A stretch of DNA of 64,000 nt, from positions 124,001 to 188,000 of the forward strand of contig CADEFN010000005.1 in the NCBI GenBank assembly GCA_902826615.1. Reading direction: 5' to 3'. This DNA comes from an uncultured Gemmatimonadota bacterium (GTDB lineage Bacteria; Gemmatimonadota; Gemmatimonadetes; Gemmatimonadales; Gemmatimonadaceae). The notes under the pieces were generated by a model that was not told the DNA's origin, made no database searches, and saw only the letters and a list, made by a program, of their open reading frames with translations. Made by a program: the position numbers and the translations under genes. This document shows, in pieces, positions 28,516 to 37,360 of the stretch (position 1 is its first letter; each line of letters opens with the position of its first letter).

Positions 28516-29280
28516 TCACCCCTCGTGTCTTGCAGAAATGGAAACAGGCGCCGAGTCACCCGGCGTGCTGCCCGTGATTGCGCGGACGTCGTTGATGAGA
28601 TGGCTCTGGTCGGCATAACCGAGCGCGAATGCAACCTGAGACCAGCGCGCTCCGCTCCGGCCAGCGCGAAGGGCCTCTTCCACCCTCGCGACGCGCGCGA
28701 AGGTCTTGGGGCTAACGCCGACCTCTGCCGAAAAGCGGCGTGCCAGCCACTGACGCGAGGCCCCGAGCTGTGCGCTCAATCGCTCAACCCTGAATGAACC
28801 GTGTGTCCGTTGCAATACATCCACGGCTTCACGCACCAGCGGCGACGGACCCTGCCATGTGCTCGCGATGCGCGCGAGGGAGTTGACACACTCGGCCGCA
28901 GAGCCCTTGCCTAACGATGTGGCCAGCGTCGTCGACATGGTGGCGAGGGCCACCCGCCGGTCGCGCAGTTCCCCACCATCAACGCGCAGGGCAGGGGCGA
29001 GACAGCCCGGTTTGAACCTGAGCCCAACGAGAGCGTGCGGGCCGCCTGCCGCAGCCAACGGACGTGTCATCGCGCCGACGACAGACACACTCGCCACCGA
29101 GCCATCCGGGTACACTTCCAGCAGGATGTCGGCGCAGTTGTCGGGCGGAACCAGGCGCCCCTCGTCGTCGCCGTCGTCGCCTCCGCCGTGGGTCCAGAGG
29201 CACTCCACGGCCGCGGCGAGCGCGGCAGGGGGCGCCCACTCGCGATAGGTCGCACCGGGGCTCAACGCGGAGGCAAACAT
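28516..29280 (-). CDS. AraC-family transcriptional regulator
   Basis: A 254-residue regulator with an N-terminal DUF6597-like sensing domain (YREWAPPAALAAAVECLWTH, LVPPDNCADILLEV, LVGLRFKPG) and a C-terminal double helix-turn-helix (VERLSAQLGASRQWLARRFSAEVGVSPKTFAR, VAFALGYADQSHLINDVRAITG). Regulators of this design often sit beside small VOC genes, as here. It is divergent from the kynureninase-like gene with an 87-bp intergenic region that could hold operators for both. Confidence 0.88.
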   Translation of the reverse strand: MFASALSPGATYREWAPPAALAAAVECLWTHGGGDDGDDEGRLVPPDNCADILLEVYPDGSVASVSVVGAMTRPLAAAGGPHALVGLRFKPGCLAPALRVDGGELRDRRVALATMSTTLATSLGKGSAAECVNSLARIASTWQGPSPLVREAVDVLQRTHGSFRVERLSAQLGASRQWLARRFSAEVGVSPKTFARVARVEEALRAGRSGARWSQVAFALGYADQSHLINDVRAITGSTPGDSAPVSISARHEG

Positions 29281-29367
29281 GATGCGAAGCTACCGGGCCC
29301 GGCGAAAACCGGGAAGCATGACAGACACCCTGACGTATCTTTCCCTGTCCCTCATCACCTCTTCTGA

Positions 29368-30546
29368 ATGACCGACCCACTCCTCGCCTATCGCAGCGAG
29401 TTCCCGATCCTCGAGACCACCACCTACCTGGCGTCCAACACACTCGGCGCCATGCCACGCGCGGTGCCCGACAGGCTCGCCGAGTACGTGGATATGTGGG
29501 CAGAACGTGGTGTGCGCGCCTGGCAGGAAGGGTGGGGCGATCTGGGCAGTCGCGTGGGTGACGAAATCGCACCGCTAATTGGGGCAGCGTCTGGCGAAAT
29601 CGTGATGGTCCCTAATGACACACTGGCGCAGAACATTGTTCTCAGCGCGTTGCGATACACGGCGCCCCGCAATCGCATTGTGATGACGGAGCTGGATTTT
29701 CCTTCGGTGCGTTATGCACATGACCAGCTGGCCACGCGACTCGGCGCGGAGATCGTCGTGGTGCCGTCGCACGATGGAATCACTATTGACCAGAGCGAGC
29801 TCCTGTCGGCGATTGACGAGCGAACGGCTCTGGTGGCGATTTCCGAAGTGAGCTTCCGCTCGGCGTTTGTGCAGGATATCGCGGCCGTCGTGGCCCACGC
29901 GCATCGCGTGGGGGCGCTGGTCTGTGCCGATTCATTTCATGCGGTCGGCGTGATCCCGGTGGATGTGAAGGCGAGTGGCGTGGACTTTCTCACGGGTGGA
30001 GTGCTCAAGTGGCTGTGCGGCGGGCCTGGCGGGTGCTTTCTCTATGTGGCCTCAGGTGTGCGTGACACACTCGAGCCCGCGCTGACTGGTTGGCTGGCGC
30101 ACTCGCGTCCCTTTGCGTTCGAGTCCGCGATGGAGTACGCGCCCGGCATCTCGCGGTGGTTAGGGGGAACTCCCGACATTCCCGCGTTGTATGCCGCCCT
30201 CGAGGGGCCGCGCATCGTTCGTCGTGCCGGCATCGGCGCCATCCGCGCCAAGAGTGAACGACAAACCGCCCGTCTGGTGGCGCTGGCAACCGAGCGTGGT
30301 TTCCCGCTTTTCACTCCGCTCGATCCCGCACGGCGTGGAGGAACGGTTGCATTTGCCGTTCCTCATGCCTTTGAAGTGGCCCAGTACCTGGTCGCCCGCA
30401 ACTTCATTGTGGACTTCCGTCCGAAGGCTGGCATTCGCGTGGCGCCACACTTCTATACACACGACGACGAACTCACCGCGTGTGTGGATGCAATCGACCG
30501 CGCACTGGCCACCGGCGAATGGCAGCAATACTCCGCAAGCGCATAG
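29368..30546 (+). CDS. Kynureninase-like PLP enzyme (aminotransferase class V)
   Basis: A 392-residue fold-type I PLP protein. The cofactor lysine is predicted at Lys214 in GGVLKWLCGGPGG. VCADSFHAVGVIPVDV carries the PLP-binding Asp, and SNTLGAMP near residue 23 resembles kynureninase N-termini. Kynureninase or a cysteine-desulfurase-like enzyme are both possible; no other tryptophan catabolism gene is nearby. The ATG at 29368 opens homology directly. Confidence 0.75.
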   Translation: MTDPLLAYRSEFPILETTTYLASNTLGAMPRAVPDRLAEYVDMWAERGVRAWQEGWGDLGSRVGDEIAPLIGAASGEIVMVPNDTLAQNIVLSALRYTAPRNRIVMTELDFPSVRYAHDQLATRLGAEIVVVPSHDGITIDQSELLSAIDERTALVAISEVSFRSAFVQDIAAVVAHAHRVGALVCADSFHAVGVIPVDVKASGVDFLTGGVLKWLCGGPGGCFLYVASGVRDTLEPALTGWLAHSRPFAFESAMEYAPGISRWLGGTPDIPALYAALEGPRIVRRAGIGAIRAKSERQTARLVALATERGFPLFTPLDPARRGGTVAFAVPHAFEVAQYLVARNFIVDFRPKAGIRVAPHFYTHDDELTACVDAIDRALATGEWQQYSASA

Positions 30547-30617
30547 CGCCGGAAACTCCGGACTCGTGCTCGGACGCTGCCGAGCCTAGCTTACGGTGAC
30601 CCCAAACCGCCCGCCCA

Positions 30618-30851
30618 ATGCCCCAGCCGCCAGAGAAGCTCCGCAAGCAGTACGAAAACACCGAATTCCCCACTGTGATCCTTCGCTTCGAAGACGGGCA
30701 CGAGATCGAACTTCCCAAGGGGTCGCGCAAGGGATTCGATGTCTGGGCTGGGGAACGCGTGAAGATCCTCGCCGTGTGGGATGCCACCGCCGGGGAACGC
30801 GAGAAAGTTGACACCTGGCGCGCCGAGCAATTCCAGGACGAAGTGGTGTGA
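30618..30851 (+). CDS. Small conserved-looking hypothetical protein
   Basis: A 77-residue, charged, soluble protein with no recognised domain. FPTVILRFEDGHEIELPKGSRKGFDVWAGERVKILAVWD reads like a small beta-barrel. It overlaps psuG by 4 bp (GTGA), so translation is coupled. The tight overlap and consistent codon use support it as real. Confidence 0.65.
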   Translation: MPQPPEKLRKQYENTEFPTVILRFEDGHEIELPKGSRKGFDVWAGERVKILAVWDATAGEREKVDTWRAEQFQDEVV

Positions 30852-31762
30852 GTGGGGCGGGTCCCAGCCTGACCCTGCGCCTAACGCCTGAGGTGTGGCA
30901 GGCAATCGAGCAGGCACGGCCGGTAGTCGTTCTCGAAACATCCGTGCTGGCGCAGGGCCTTCCGGTCCCACACAACCGCAGCGCGGCCGAGGGGATGGCG
31001 GGCGAGGTCGAGGCGAATGGCGCGACGCCGGCCTTTGCTGCTGTTGTCGACGGTCAGCCGACCCTTGGGCTCACCAGCACGGAGCTGGAGCGCTTCCTCG
31101 CGCGTGAGGGTGTGGTCAAAATGTCCGCACGCGATCTGGCATGGGTGGTGGCCCAGAAGCGAACGGGGGCTACCACCGTCGCGGCCACACTCGCGCTGAT
31201 GCACCGATCCGCACCAAGGGTATTTGCGACGGGCGGCATCGGGGGAGTCCATCGTAACGCCCCGTTCGACGAGTCCGCCGATCTGATCGAACTGGCGCGC
31301 ACACCGGCAGTTGTGGTGTGCGCCGGGGCCAAGTCGATTCTGGATCTCCCAGCGACATTGGAGCGTCTCGAGACACTCGGCGTGCCGGTGATCGGGTACG
31401 GAACCGAGGAGTTTCCCGCCTTCTTTTGCCGATCGAGTGGGCTCCGCGTTCCCGCCTCGGTGACCACGGCGGAACAGGTGGCCGACATCGCCCGGGCGCA
31501 TTGGGCCCTCGGGCGTCGTGAAGCGATTGTCGTGGCGCAGCCAGTGCCGGAGGCGGACGCATTGCCTCGCGCGCTGGTGGATGACGCGGTGCGCGCGGCG
31601 TTACACGGCGCGGCGGAGGCGGGGATCACGGGTGCGGCCACAACGCCATGGCTCCTGGCCGCGGTTGAGCGAGCGACAAACGGCCAAACCCTTGCCGCCA
31701 ACCTGTCACTCCTTCGCGCCAACGCTGGGCTCGCTGCCCGGATCGCCTGCGCCCTCGCCTGA
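30848..31762 (+). CDS. psuG: Pseudouridine-5'-phosphate glycosidase PsuG
   Basis: Splits pseudouridine 5'-phosphate into uracil and ribose 5-phosphate. The 304-residue protein has VVLETSVLAQGLPVPHN at the N-terminus, MSARDLAWVVAQKRTGATTVAATLALMHRS with the expected active-site Lys region, FATGGIGGVHR, and CAGAKSILDLPATLERLETLGVPVIGY, all typical of the family. The start is a GTG overlapping the upstream small gene. The usual partner kinase PsuK is not adjacent. Confidence 0.92.
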   Translation: MSGAGPSLTLRLTPEVWQAIEQARPVVVLETSVLAQGLPVPHNRSAAEGMAGEVEANGATPAFAAVVDGQPTLGLTSTELERFLAREGVVKMSARDLAWVVAQKRTGATTVAATLALMHRSAPRVFATGGIGGVHRNAPFDESADLIELARTPAVVVCAGAKSILDLPATLERLETLGVPVIGYGTEEFPAFFCRSSGLRVPASVTTAEQVADIARAHWALGRREAIVVAQPVPEADALPRALVDDAVRAALHGAAEAGITGAATTPWLLAAVERATNGQTLAANLSLLRANAGLAARIACALA

Positions 31763-31826
31763 CGAGTGATGGCGCGCACAGGATGTGGAAAATCCCGTCG
31801 CTCGCTAGGCATCGCGGAGACTGCTA

Positions 31827-31854
31827 TTGAATGACGCGGCTCTGGTGTTACAAT
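31827..31854 (+). promoter_or_regulatory. Sigma-70-type promoter of the TPR operon
   Basis: TTGAAT (31827-31832), a 16-bp spacer, then TACAAT (31849-31854), about 35 bp upstream of the ATG at 31890. It is AT-rich against a GC-rich background and is the clearest housekeeping-type promoter noticed in the window. Confidence 0.7.
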
Positions 31855-31889
31855 ATCGAAGGCAGGACTAGCCGGAGGTCTGCTGCGCA

Positions 31890-32999
31890 ATGGCCAACCC
31901 GTTTCTGAGCTCTGAGGAATACGACGAACGCGCCCATCAGCTCTACAACGAGGGGCGGTACGACGATGCGCTCCAGGTCCTTCACGAAGGCCTGACGATC
32001 TATCCGGCGGCCGTTGGCCTGCACGTGGGTGTTGGCTACGCACGCCTGGCCCGCGAGGAAATTGCGTGGGCACGCCGCAGCTTCGACCTCGCCCTGGCGC
32101 TCGACGCAGAACACGAAGATGCAATGGCAGGTTTGGGCGAAGTGCTCATCAAGCTGGGCCAGATGGACGCGGCCCGCGAGCTCTTCTTCCGCACCCTCGA
32201 GCTGGGATACGAGGACGACGTCGAACTCATGCTCCAGATTGGCCGGGCCCTCTTTCGTGAGGGGCTCGCCGAAGATGCGCGCCAGTTTTTCGAAGCGGCG
32301 GTGCGTCATGCCCCGGAGAGTGCCGAAGCCGTCTCACTGGTTGGATACACGCAGCACCGTCTGAACAAGGACGACCTGGCCATCGCCACCCTGCGTCGTG
32401 CCCTTCGTCTCGACCCCGAATACGCCGAGGCCCGCATCTATCTCGCCAACGTGTTGTATGACCGCGGCGAACACGAAGCCGCCTTGTACCACCTGGGGCG
32501 CACCACCCCCGAGGATCACTGGGACGAGCTGGGGATCTGGCGGATCGTGGAGCTCAAGCGCTCCATCCACAAACTTGCCGAGGACGACCCCGAGCTCGAG
32601 CCGTGGGAAATTCGTCTCGCCGAACTGGCGGGCCAGCCCGACGCGATCGACGATCTGCTTGCCGAGGTCGAAGCCACGGTGCTGGAGAAGGAAGAAGAAG
32701 CGGCGCGTACCCAGCTGGAACTCTTTGGCGCGATGCTGGTAGAGTTGCAGGAGAAGCGCGACCCGGTGCAGCATCGGGTCATGACGCGCGACGGGCGGGC
32801 GTTTTTCGGCACGTGGGACGAGATCGTGCAGCAGATGAAGGAAGTGAATCGCACCTTCACCGCCCGCACGCTGCAGGACTACATGGCCAACGAGGCTCGC
32901 CGCGGCTTCTCCCTCACCGGAGTCGTGATTCCAATTGCCGATGCTGAGAGCTTCATCAAGGGGAGTGCGGACGCCGGGCTGCTGCGCATCATTGGCTAG
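31890..32999 (+). CDS. TPR-repeat protein
   Basis: A 369-residue soluble protein. Residues about 10-215 form five to six TPR units (YNEGRYDDALQVLHEGL, ARRSFDLALALD, AIATLRRALRLDPEYAEARIYLANVLYDRGEHEAALYHL). The C-terminal 150 residues are acidic helices ending in a small alpha-beta segment (FSLTGVVIPIADAESFIKG). GGAGG lies about 11 bp before the ATG. A clear promoter precedes it. It probably acts as a scaffold; partner unknown. Followed 15 bp later by a second TPR gene. Confidence 0.85.
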   Translation: MANPFLSSEEYDERAHQLYNEGRYDDALQVLHEGLTIYPAAVGLHVGVGYARLAREEIAWARRSFDLALALDAEHEDAMAGLGEVLIKLGQMDAARELFFRTLELGYEDDVELMLQIGRALFREGLAEDARQFFEAAVRHAPESAEAVSLVGYTQHRLNKDDLAIATLRRALRLDPEYAEARIYLANVLYDRGEHEAALYHLGRTTPEDHWDELGIWRIVELKRSIHKLAEDDPELEPWEIRLAELAGQPDAIDDLLAEVEATVLEKEEEAARTQLELFGAMLVELQEKRDPVQHRVMTRDGRAFFGTWDEIVQQMKEVNRTFTARTLQDYMANEARRGFSLTGVVIPIADAESFIKGSADAGLLRIIG

Positions 33000-33014
33000 C
33001 AGGCAAGGGCGCTG

Positions 33015-33995
33015 ATGGGCGCCGTGGACCACCAGGTACGGGCCGCGCTCGACGACGCACGCGCGGCCGCTGATCGCCTCGAGCAGACGGCCAACCCAAC
33101 CGAGATGGCGCAGTCTGTCGCCGACGCCAGCCGGTTTGCTACCGCCGCGTTGCAGCGCCTCGCGGGCACCTCGGCGCTCTCCGGTCAGGACCTGCTTCGC
33201 GAGTTGCGGCAGCGCAACCTGCTCTCACTCGCCCAGGCGCACGCCATGGTCAACCTCGGCTCACTCGCTGAGCGTGTTGGTGCCGGTGACTATGTGGTCA
33301 CTCCGCGTGACGTGGAGAGTGTGAGACAGGCAGTCGGCGAGTTGCAGCAGATTGCGGGAGATGGTCCTGTGTATACGCCGCGCAGCACACCAGCCGCCGA
33401 GCCTCCTCAGGCGACGATGAGCCCGGAGCCCGGTGCAGCGGCCACGCCAGCGCGAGCCAATCTCCTCGGGCGTGTGGTACTCGCGGTGGCTGTGCTGGCG
33501 GTGATCGGCGGTGGCGCTTGGGGTGTGTGGGCATGGCAGCGCGAGCCCGGCGAGTTGCGCCGGGGCAGGGCGGCGTACGCGGCGGGTGACCGCCTAACGG
33601 CACGCAATGCCTTCTCGGCCCTTTCCGGGCGTGAGCCCACGCTGGCCGAGCCGTTCATCTATCTTGGCCGCATGGCACGTGAGGATGGCGATCTGGCGTC
33701 GGCACGCGAGTATCTGCGCAAGGCGGTGTCACTCGAGCCCGGCAACTATCTCACCCATCGCGAGCTCGCGTCGGTGATGCTTGCGAGCGGACGTGCCGAC
33801 CTCGCGCGCAGTTTTTATGAGCGCGCGATCCGGCTCAATCCCACGGACGTGACCTCACTCGGTTACATGGGTTGTACCATGGCCAGGCTCGGCAGACCCG
33901 ATGTGGCGCAGCGATTCCTGGCGCGCGCAGGGTCGGGTCCCTGGGTGCGGTGCGCGCACGTGGTGCCGGTGGCCCCGGTGCCGCCGCCGCAATAA
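33015..33995 (+). CDS. Single-pass membrane TPR protein
   Basis: A 326-residue protein. An N-terminal helical cytoplasmic segment (about 1-120) is followed by a Pro/Ala linker, one transmembrane helix at about 153-175 (VVLAVAVLAVIGGGAWGVWAW) and C-terminal TPR repeats (about 185-300: GRAAYAAGDRLTARNAFSAL, ASAREYLRKAVSLEPGN, ARSFYERAIRLNPTD). The C-terminus is Pro-rich. The topology puts the repeats outside the cytoplasm. In an operon with the preceding TPR gene and, 29 bp later, the M16 protease. Confidence 0.8.
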   Translation: MGAVDHQVRAALDDARAAADRLEQTANPTEMAQSVADASRFATAALQRLAGTSALSGQDLLRELRQRNLLSLAQAHAMVNLGSLAERVGAGDYVVTPRDVESVRQAVGELQQIAGDGPVYTPRSTPAAEPPQATMSPEPGAAATPARANLLGRVVLAVAVLAVIGGGAWGVWAWQREPGELRRGRAAYAAGDRLTARNAFSALSGREPTLAEPFIYLGRMAREDGDLASAREYLRKAVSLEPGNYLTHRELASVMLASGRADLARSFYERAIRLNPTDVTSLGYMGCTMARLGRPDVAQRFLARAGSGPWVRCAHVVPVAPVPPPQ

Positions 33996-34024
33996 GCTTC
34001 GGCAGTCCCCCTCACATTCGGTTC

Positions 34025-36643
34025 ATGTTTCCAGACCACGACGTGGTGCGCCATGTCCTGCCCAACGGCCTCACCGTCCTCGTGCGGCCCGATCGCTCTG
34101 CACCCGTTGCCGCGGTGGTCACCTGGGTGCGCGCCGGCTACTTCGACGAAACCGACGACGTGTCCGGAATCGCCCACGTGCTGGAGCACATGTACTTCAA
34201 GGGCACACCAACCCGTGGTGTGGGCGAGATAGCCAAACAGACAAAAGCGAGTGGGGGTTATCTGAATGCCTCCACGATCTACGATCACACGCGATACTAT
34301 GCCGTGTTGCCGTCGAGTGGTTTTGCCGCGGGGCTGGCCATCCAGGCCGACGCCTACGCCAACTCGCTGATCGACGCGGACGAACTGCGGCGAGAGCTCG
34401 AAGTCATCATCGAAGAGGCGCGTCGCAAGTCCGACACTCCCGAGGCGGTTACAACGGAGACGCTCTTCGAACTGATGCACGACCGACATCGCATCCGCCG
34501 CTGGCGCATTGGTCGCGAGGCAGAGCTGCGGGCGCTGCGGCAGGAGCACCTGCATCGCTTCTACCGCAATTTCTATGTCCCGCAGAACACCATTCTGGGG
34601 GTGGTTGGTGACGTGGATGCCGATGTGACCCTTCGCCTCGTCGAGCAGCACTATGGCTCGTTAGGTGGTGCCGCGCCGACTCGTGTGCCGGGGGAAAACG
34701 AAGTGGGTGCTACGGGCCGTCGATACCGGGAACTCTCCGGCGGGATTGCACACGCGCACGCGGCCATCGGGTGGCGCACGCCGGGAGCCACACACCCCGA
34801 CACGCCGCTGCTCGATCTGGCTTCGGCGGTGTTGTCTTCGGGGCGTGCCTCACGCCTCTATCGTGCGGTGCGCGAGGCGGGACTGGCCACCGGTGCGTCG
34901 TCGTGGAACTACACTCCGCGTGAGCTGGGCGTGTTCGTGACACAGTGGTCCGGTGCGCCCGACAAACTCGAAGGGGCGGCGCGCGCGGTCTGGCGCGAGA
35001 TCGCCACATTGCCGGAGACCCTGAGTGCCACCGAGCTGGCCCGCGCCCAGCGGTTGTCGGCCGCGCGAACATTGCGCCGGCTCGAGTCCATGGATGGACA
35101 GGCCAACTACCTGGTGGACTGGGAGTCGTTAGGGAGCGTGGCGATGGGCAATGAGTACGCCGAGCGTCTGCAGTCGGCCACGGTGGACGAGGTCCGTGAC
35201 GCCGTCAGACGACACCTCGATGCGGGGCAGGCGAGTGTGCTGGTCTATCAGCCAGACGGAGTGGCGCCCTTCGCGTCATCGACCGACGAGGCCTTTGCAC
35301 GAATCACGGCGGGATCGGCGAGTGGGGTGGCCGCGATACCGCCCCTTGTAGAGGTGGCGGCGCCTCAGGCGGACGCCGTGCGCAAAGAAGGCGTGGTCGA
35401 GGGTGTTCACGTCTTCCGGACCAGTGCGGGCATTCCCATCCTCGTGAAACCGCGACTCGGCGCGCCTATCGTCCATCTCGCAGCCTTTGCCAACGGGGGG
35501 TCGTCACGCGAGCCCGATGGGCGCGAGGGGATCAGCACGCTCATGGTTCGTGCGACGGTAAAGGGCACCACCACGCGATCGGCTGAAGCAATTGCCCTGG
35601 AGAGCGAACTTCTTGGCGGTGGCATTTCCCCGTCGGCGTCGAGCGACGGCCTTGGCTGGGGCTTCTCGGTGCCAACGGAGTCCTTTGCGCAGGCCGCGGC
35701 CTTGCTGGGTGACGTGGTGTGCAATCCCGTGTTTGGCCAGGAGGCGCTGGAAACCGAGCGCACGGCCGCGCAGCTGCAGCTCGTGCAGCTGCAGGACGAC
35801 ATGTATCGCTATCCCTCACGCCTGGCGAGCGCGGCCGCATTTGCGGGGCACCCATATGCGCGCAGCACGCTCGGGACCGACGAGGGGCTCAAGGCAGCGA
35901 CGGTCGATTCGGTACGCGAATGGCACGCGGAGCAGGTGCTGCGGGGTGATGTGGTGCTTGGCGTGGTGGGTGATGTCGACCCGGAACTGGCCGCAGCACA
36001 GATGGCCGGTGTGTTTTCCGTCCTCCGTCACCGTCCGGTTGCGCCACTCGAGGTTCCGGCCTGGACACACGGGGGAGCCCAGGTTGTCGAGGAGCGGCCC
36101 AAGGCACAAACGGCGATGGTGCTCGCCTGGCCGGGTCCCTCTCGCACCGACAGCGCGCGGCATGCGGCCCATCTCCTGTCGGTGATTGTGAGCGGCTTGG
36201 GCGGCCGATTCTTCGAGGAGCTGCGTGACAAACAATCGCTGGCGTATACCGTACACGCGTCCCTGACAGCGCGCGTGGCGGCGGGTCTGTACGCCGCCTA
36301 CATCGCCACCTCGCCGGAGAAGGAGGCACAGGCGCGCGAGGGGTTGTTGCGTGAATTTGCCCGCCTGCGCGATGAACCGGTGACCGATGAAGAACTGGAG
36401 CGCGCCCGCACCTATGCGTTAGGCACGCAGGCCATTGCCCAACAGAGCGCCGGCCACGTCCTCAACGAAATCATCGACGCCTGGGTCCACGGCTCCGGGC
36501 TCGCCGAACTCGGAACGCTGGAGTCCGCGCTGCGCGCGGTCACAGCGGCCGACATCCAGCAGCTCGCCCAGCGTTATTTCAGCGAGGGGTCGCGAGTCGA
36601 GGGCATCGTACGCGGGGTCGCCGGGAAGGGGAGCGGGCGTTAA
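34025..36643 (+). CDS. M16 zinc protease, fused two-domain form
   Basis: An 872-residue pitrilysin-family protease. The N-terminal half carries the inverted zinc motif HVLEH at residues 51-55 (His51, Glu54, His55) and the distal Glu in ELEVIIEEARRKS. The C-terminal half (from about residue 460) repeats the fold without HxxEH, as in fused processing-peptidase-like proteins. No signal peptide is visible at the chosen ATG (34025). The frame is open further upstream over the end of the TPR gene, but homology starts at MFPDHDVVRHVLPNGLTVLV. It overlaps the convergent DUF2461 gene by 4 bp. Confidence 0.92.
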   Translation: MFPDHDVVRHVLPNGLTVLVRPDRSAPVAAVVTWVRAGYFDETDDVSGIAHVLEHMYFKGTPTRGVGEIAKQTKASGGYLNASTIYDHTRYYAVLPSSGFAAGLAIQADAYANSLIDADELRRELEVIIEEARRKSDTPEAVTTETLFELMHDRHRIRRWRIGREAELRALRQEHLHRFYRNFYVPQNTILGVVGDVDADVTLRLVEQHYGSLGGAAPTRVPGENEVGATGRRYRELSGGIAHAHAAIGWRTPGATHPDTPLLDLASAVLSSGRASRLYRAVREAGLATGASSWNYTPRELGVFVTQWSGAPDKLEGAARAVWREIATLPETLSATELARAQRLSAARTLRRLESMDGQANYLVDWESLGSVAMGNEYAERLQSATVDEVRDAVRRHLDAGQASVLVYQPDGVAPFASSTDEAFARITAGSASGVAAIPPLVEVAAPQADAVRKEGVVEGVHVFRTSAGIPILVKPRLGAPIVHLAAFANGGSSREPDGREGISTLMVRATVKGTTTRSAEAIALESELLGGGISPSASSDGLGWGFSVPTESFAQAAALLGDVVCNPVFGQEALETERTAAQLQLVQLQDDMYRYPSRLASAAAFAGHPYARSTLGTDEGLKAATVDSVREWHAEQVLRGDVVLGVVGDVDPELAAAQMAGVFSVLRHRPVAPLEVPAWTHGGAQVVEERPKAQTAMVLAWPGPSRTDSARHAAHLLSVIVSGLGGRFFEELRDKQSLAYTVHASLTARVAAGLYAAYIATSPEKEAQAREGLLREFARLRDEPVTDEELERARTYALGTQAIAQQSAGHVLNEIIDAWVHGSGLAELGTLESALRAVTAADIQQLAQRYFSEGSRVEGIVRGVAGKGSGR

Positions 36644-37347
36644 CGCCGCCGCTCCCACTCGGCAAAGCCGAGGGCCTGGTTGATCCACCGGATGAGCGGG
36701 AGCATGGTGAGGAAGTCCTTCTCCACCTTGTCCGCCAGTTTGCGGCCCGTCACCTCGGCGTCGGTGAGTTCGGCCGAGGTGGTGAAGGAGGCGTACCGCA
36801 GCAACGCCCCCGCCGGGTGATCAGCTGTCCATGGTTTGGGCACACGGGTCAGCACCTTTTCCTGGCTCAGTCCCTTGAACCGTCTGCGGAACGCGGGAGC
36901 GGCGAGCACCTTCTCGAGTGTGGTGTGTCGTGCGGCAATGGCTTCGCGCACGGCGTTGAGCGAAGGGCGTGGTGGCATCCAGAGCCCACCGGCCGTGAGG
37001 CTCGCACCCGGTTCGATGTGGAAGTAGAAGCCTGCGCCGGCTCCATGGGTTTCCGACCCGACACCATGGGAGGCGTTGAGGTGCGAGAACCAGCAAGCGA
37101 TATGGGTTTTGTATGGCGACTTGTCCTTCGAGAAGCGGACGTCGCGGTAGATCCGGAACACCGATCGTTTGGGCGATCCCCCGATCTCCGGGGCAATACG
37201 CGCGAGCCGCACATCCATCTCCTCGACAAACTCACGCATCGGCTCCAGCAGGACCTCTTCATACACGGCCTTCCGTTCGGTAAACCATTCCCGGCGATTG
37301 TTGCGCTTGAGCTGCTTGAGAAAGGTCAGGGCGGCTGGAGTGAACAT
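36640..37347 (-). CDS. DUF2461-family protein
   Basis: A 235-residue protein recognised by FLKQLKRNNRREWFTERKAVYEE at the N-terminus, FRIYRDVRFSKDKSPYKTH in the middle and GFYFHIEPG later, the hallmarks of DUF2461 (TIGR02453). The function of this family is unknown. The ATG at 37347 is the family start; the longer open frame upstream overlaps the next gene. Likely soluble. Confidence 0.85.
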   Translation of the reverse strand: MFTPAALTFLKQLKRNNRREWFTERKAVYEEVLLEPMREFVEEMDVRLARIAPEIGGSPKRSVFRIYRDVRFSKDKSPYKTHIACWFSHLNASHGVGSETHGAGAGFYFHIEPGASLTAGGLWMPPRPSLNAVREAIAARHTTLEKVLAAPAFRRRFKGLSQEKVLTRVPKPWTADHPAGALLRYASFTTSAELTDAEVTGRKLADKVEKDFLTMLPLIRWINQALGFAEWERRR

Positions 37348-37360
37348 GTCGGTGTTGTGA

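Noticed and set aside
30881-30886. CCTAACG copies read on the coding strand (30880, 33593, 54492) as evidence against a strand bias
   Set aside because: Only four of the 31 gene-associated copies are in this orientation, compatible with chance background. They are kept in the count but do not change the pattern.
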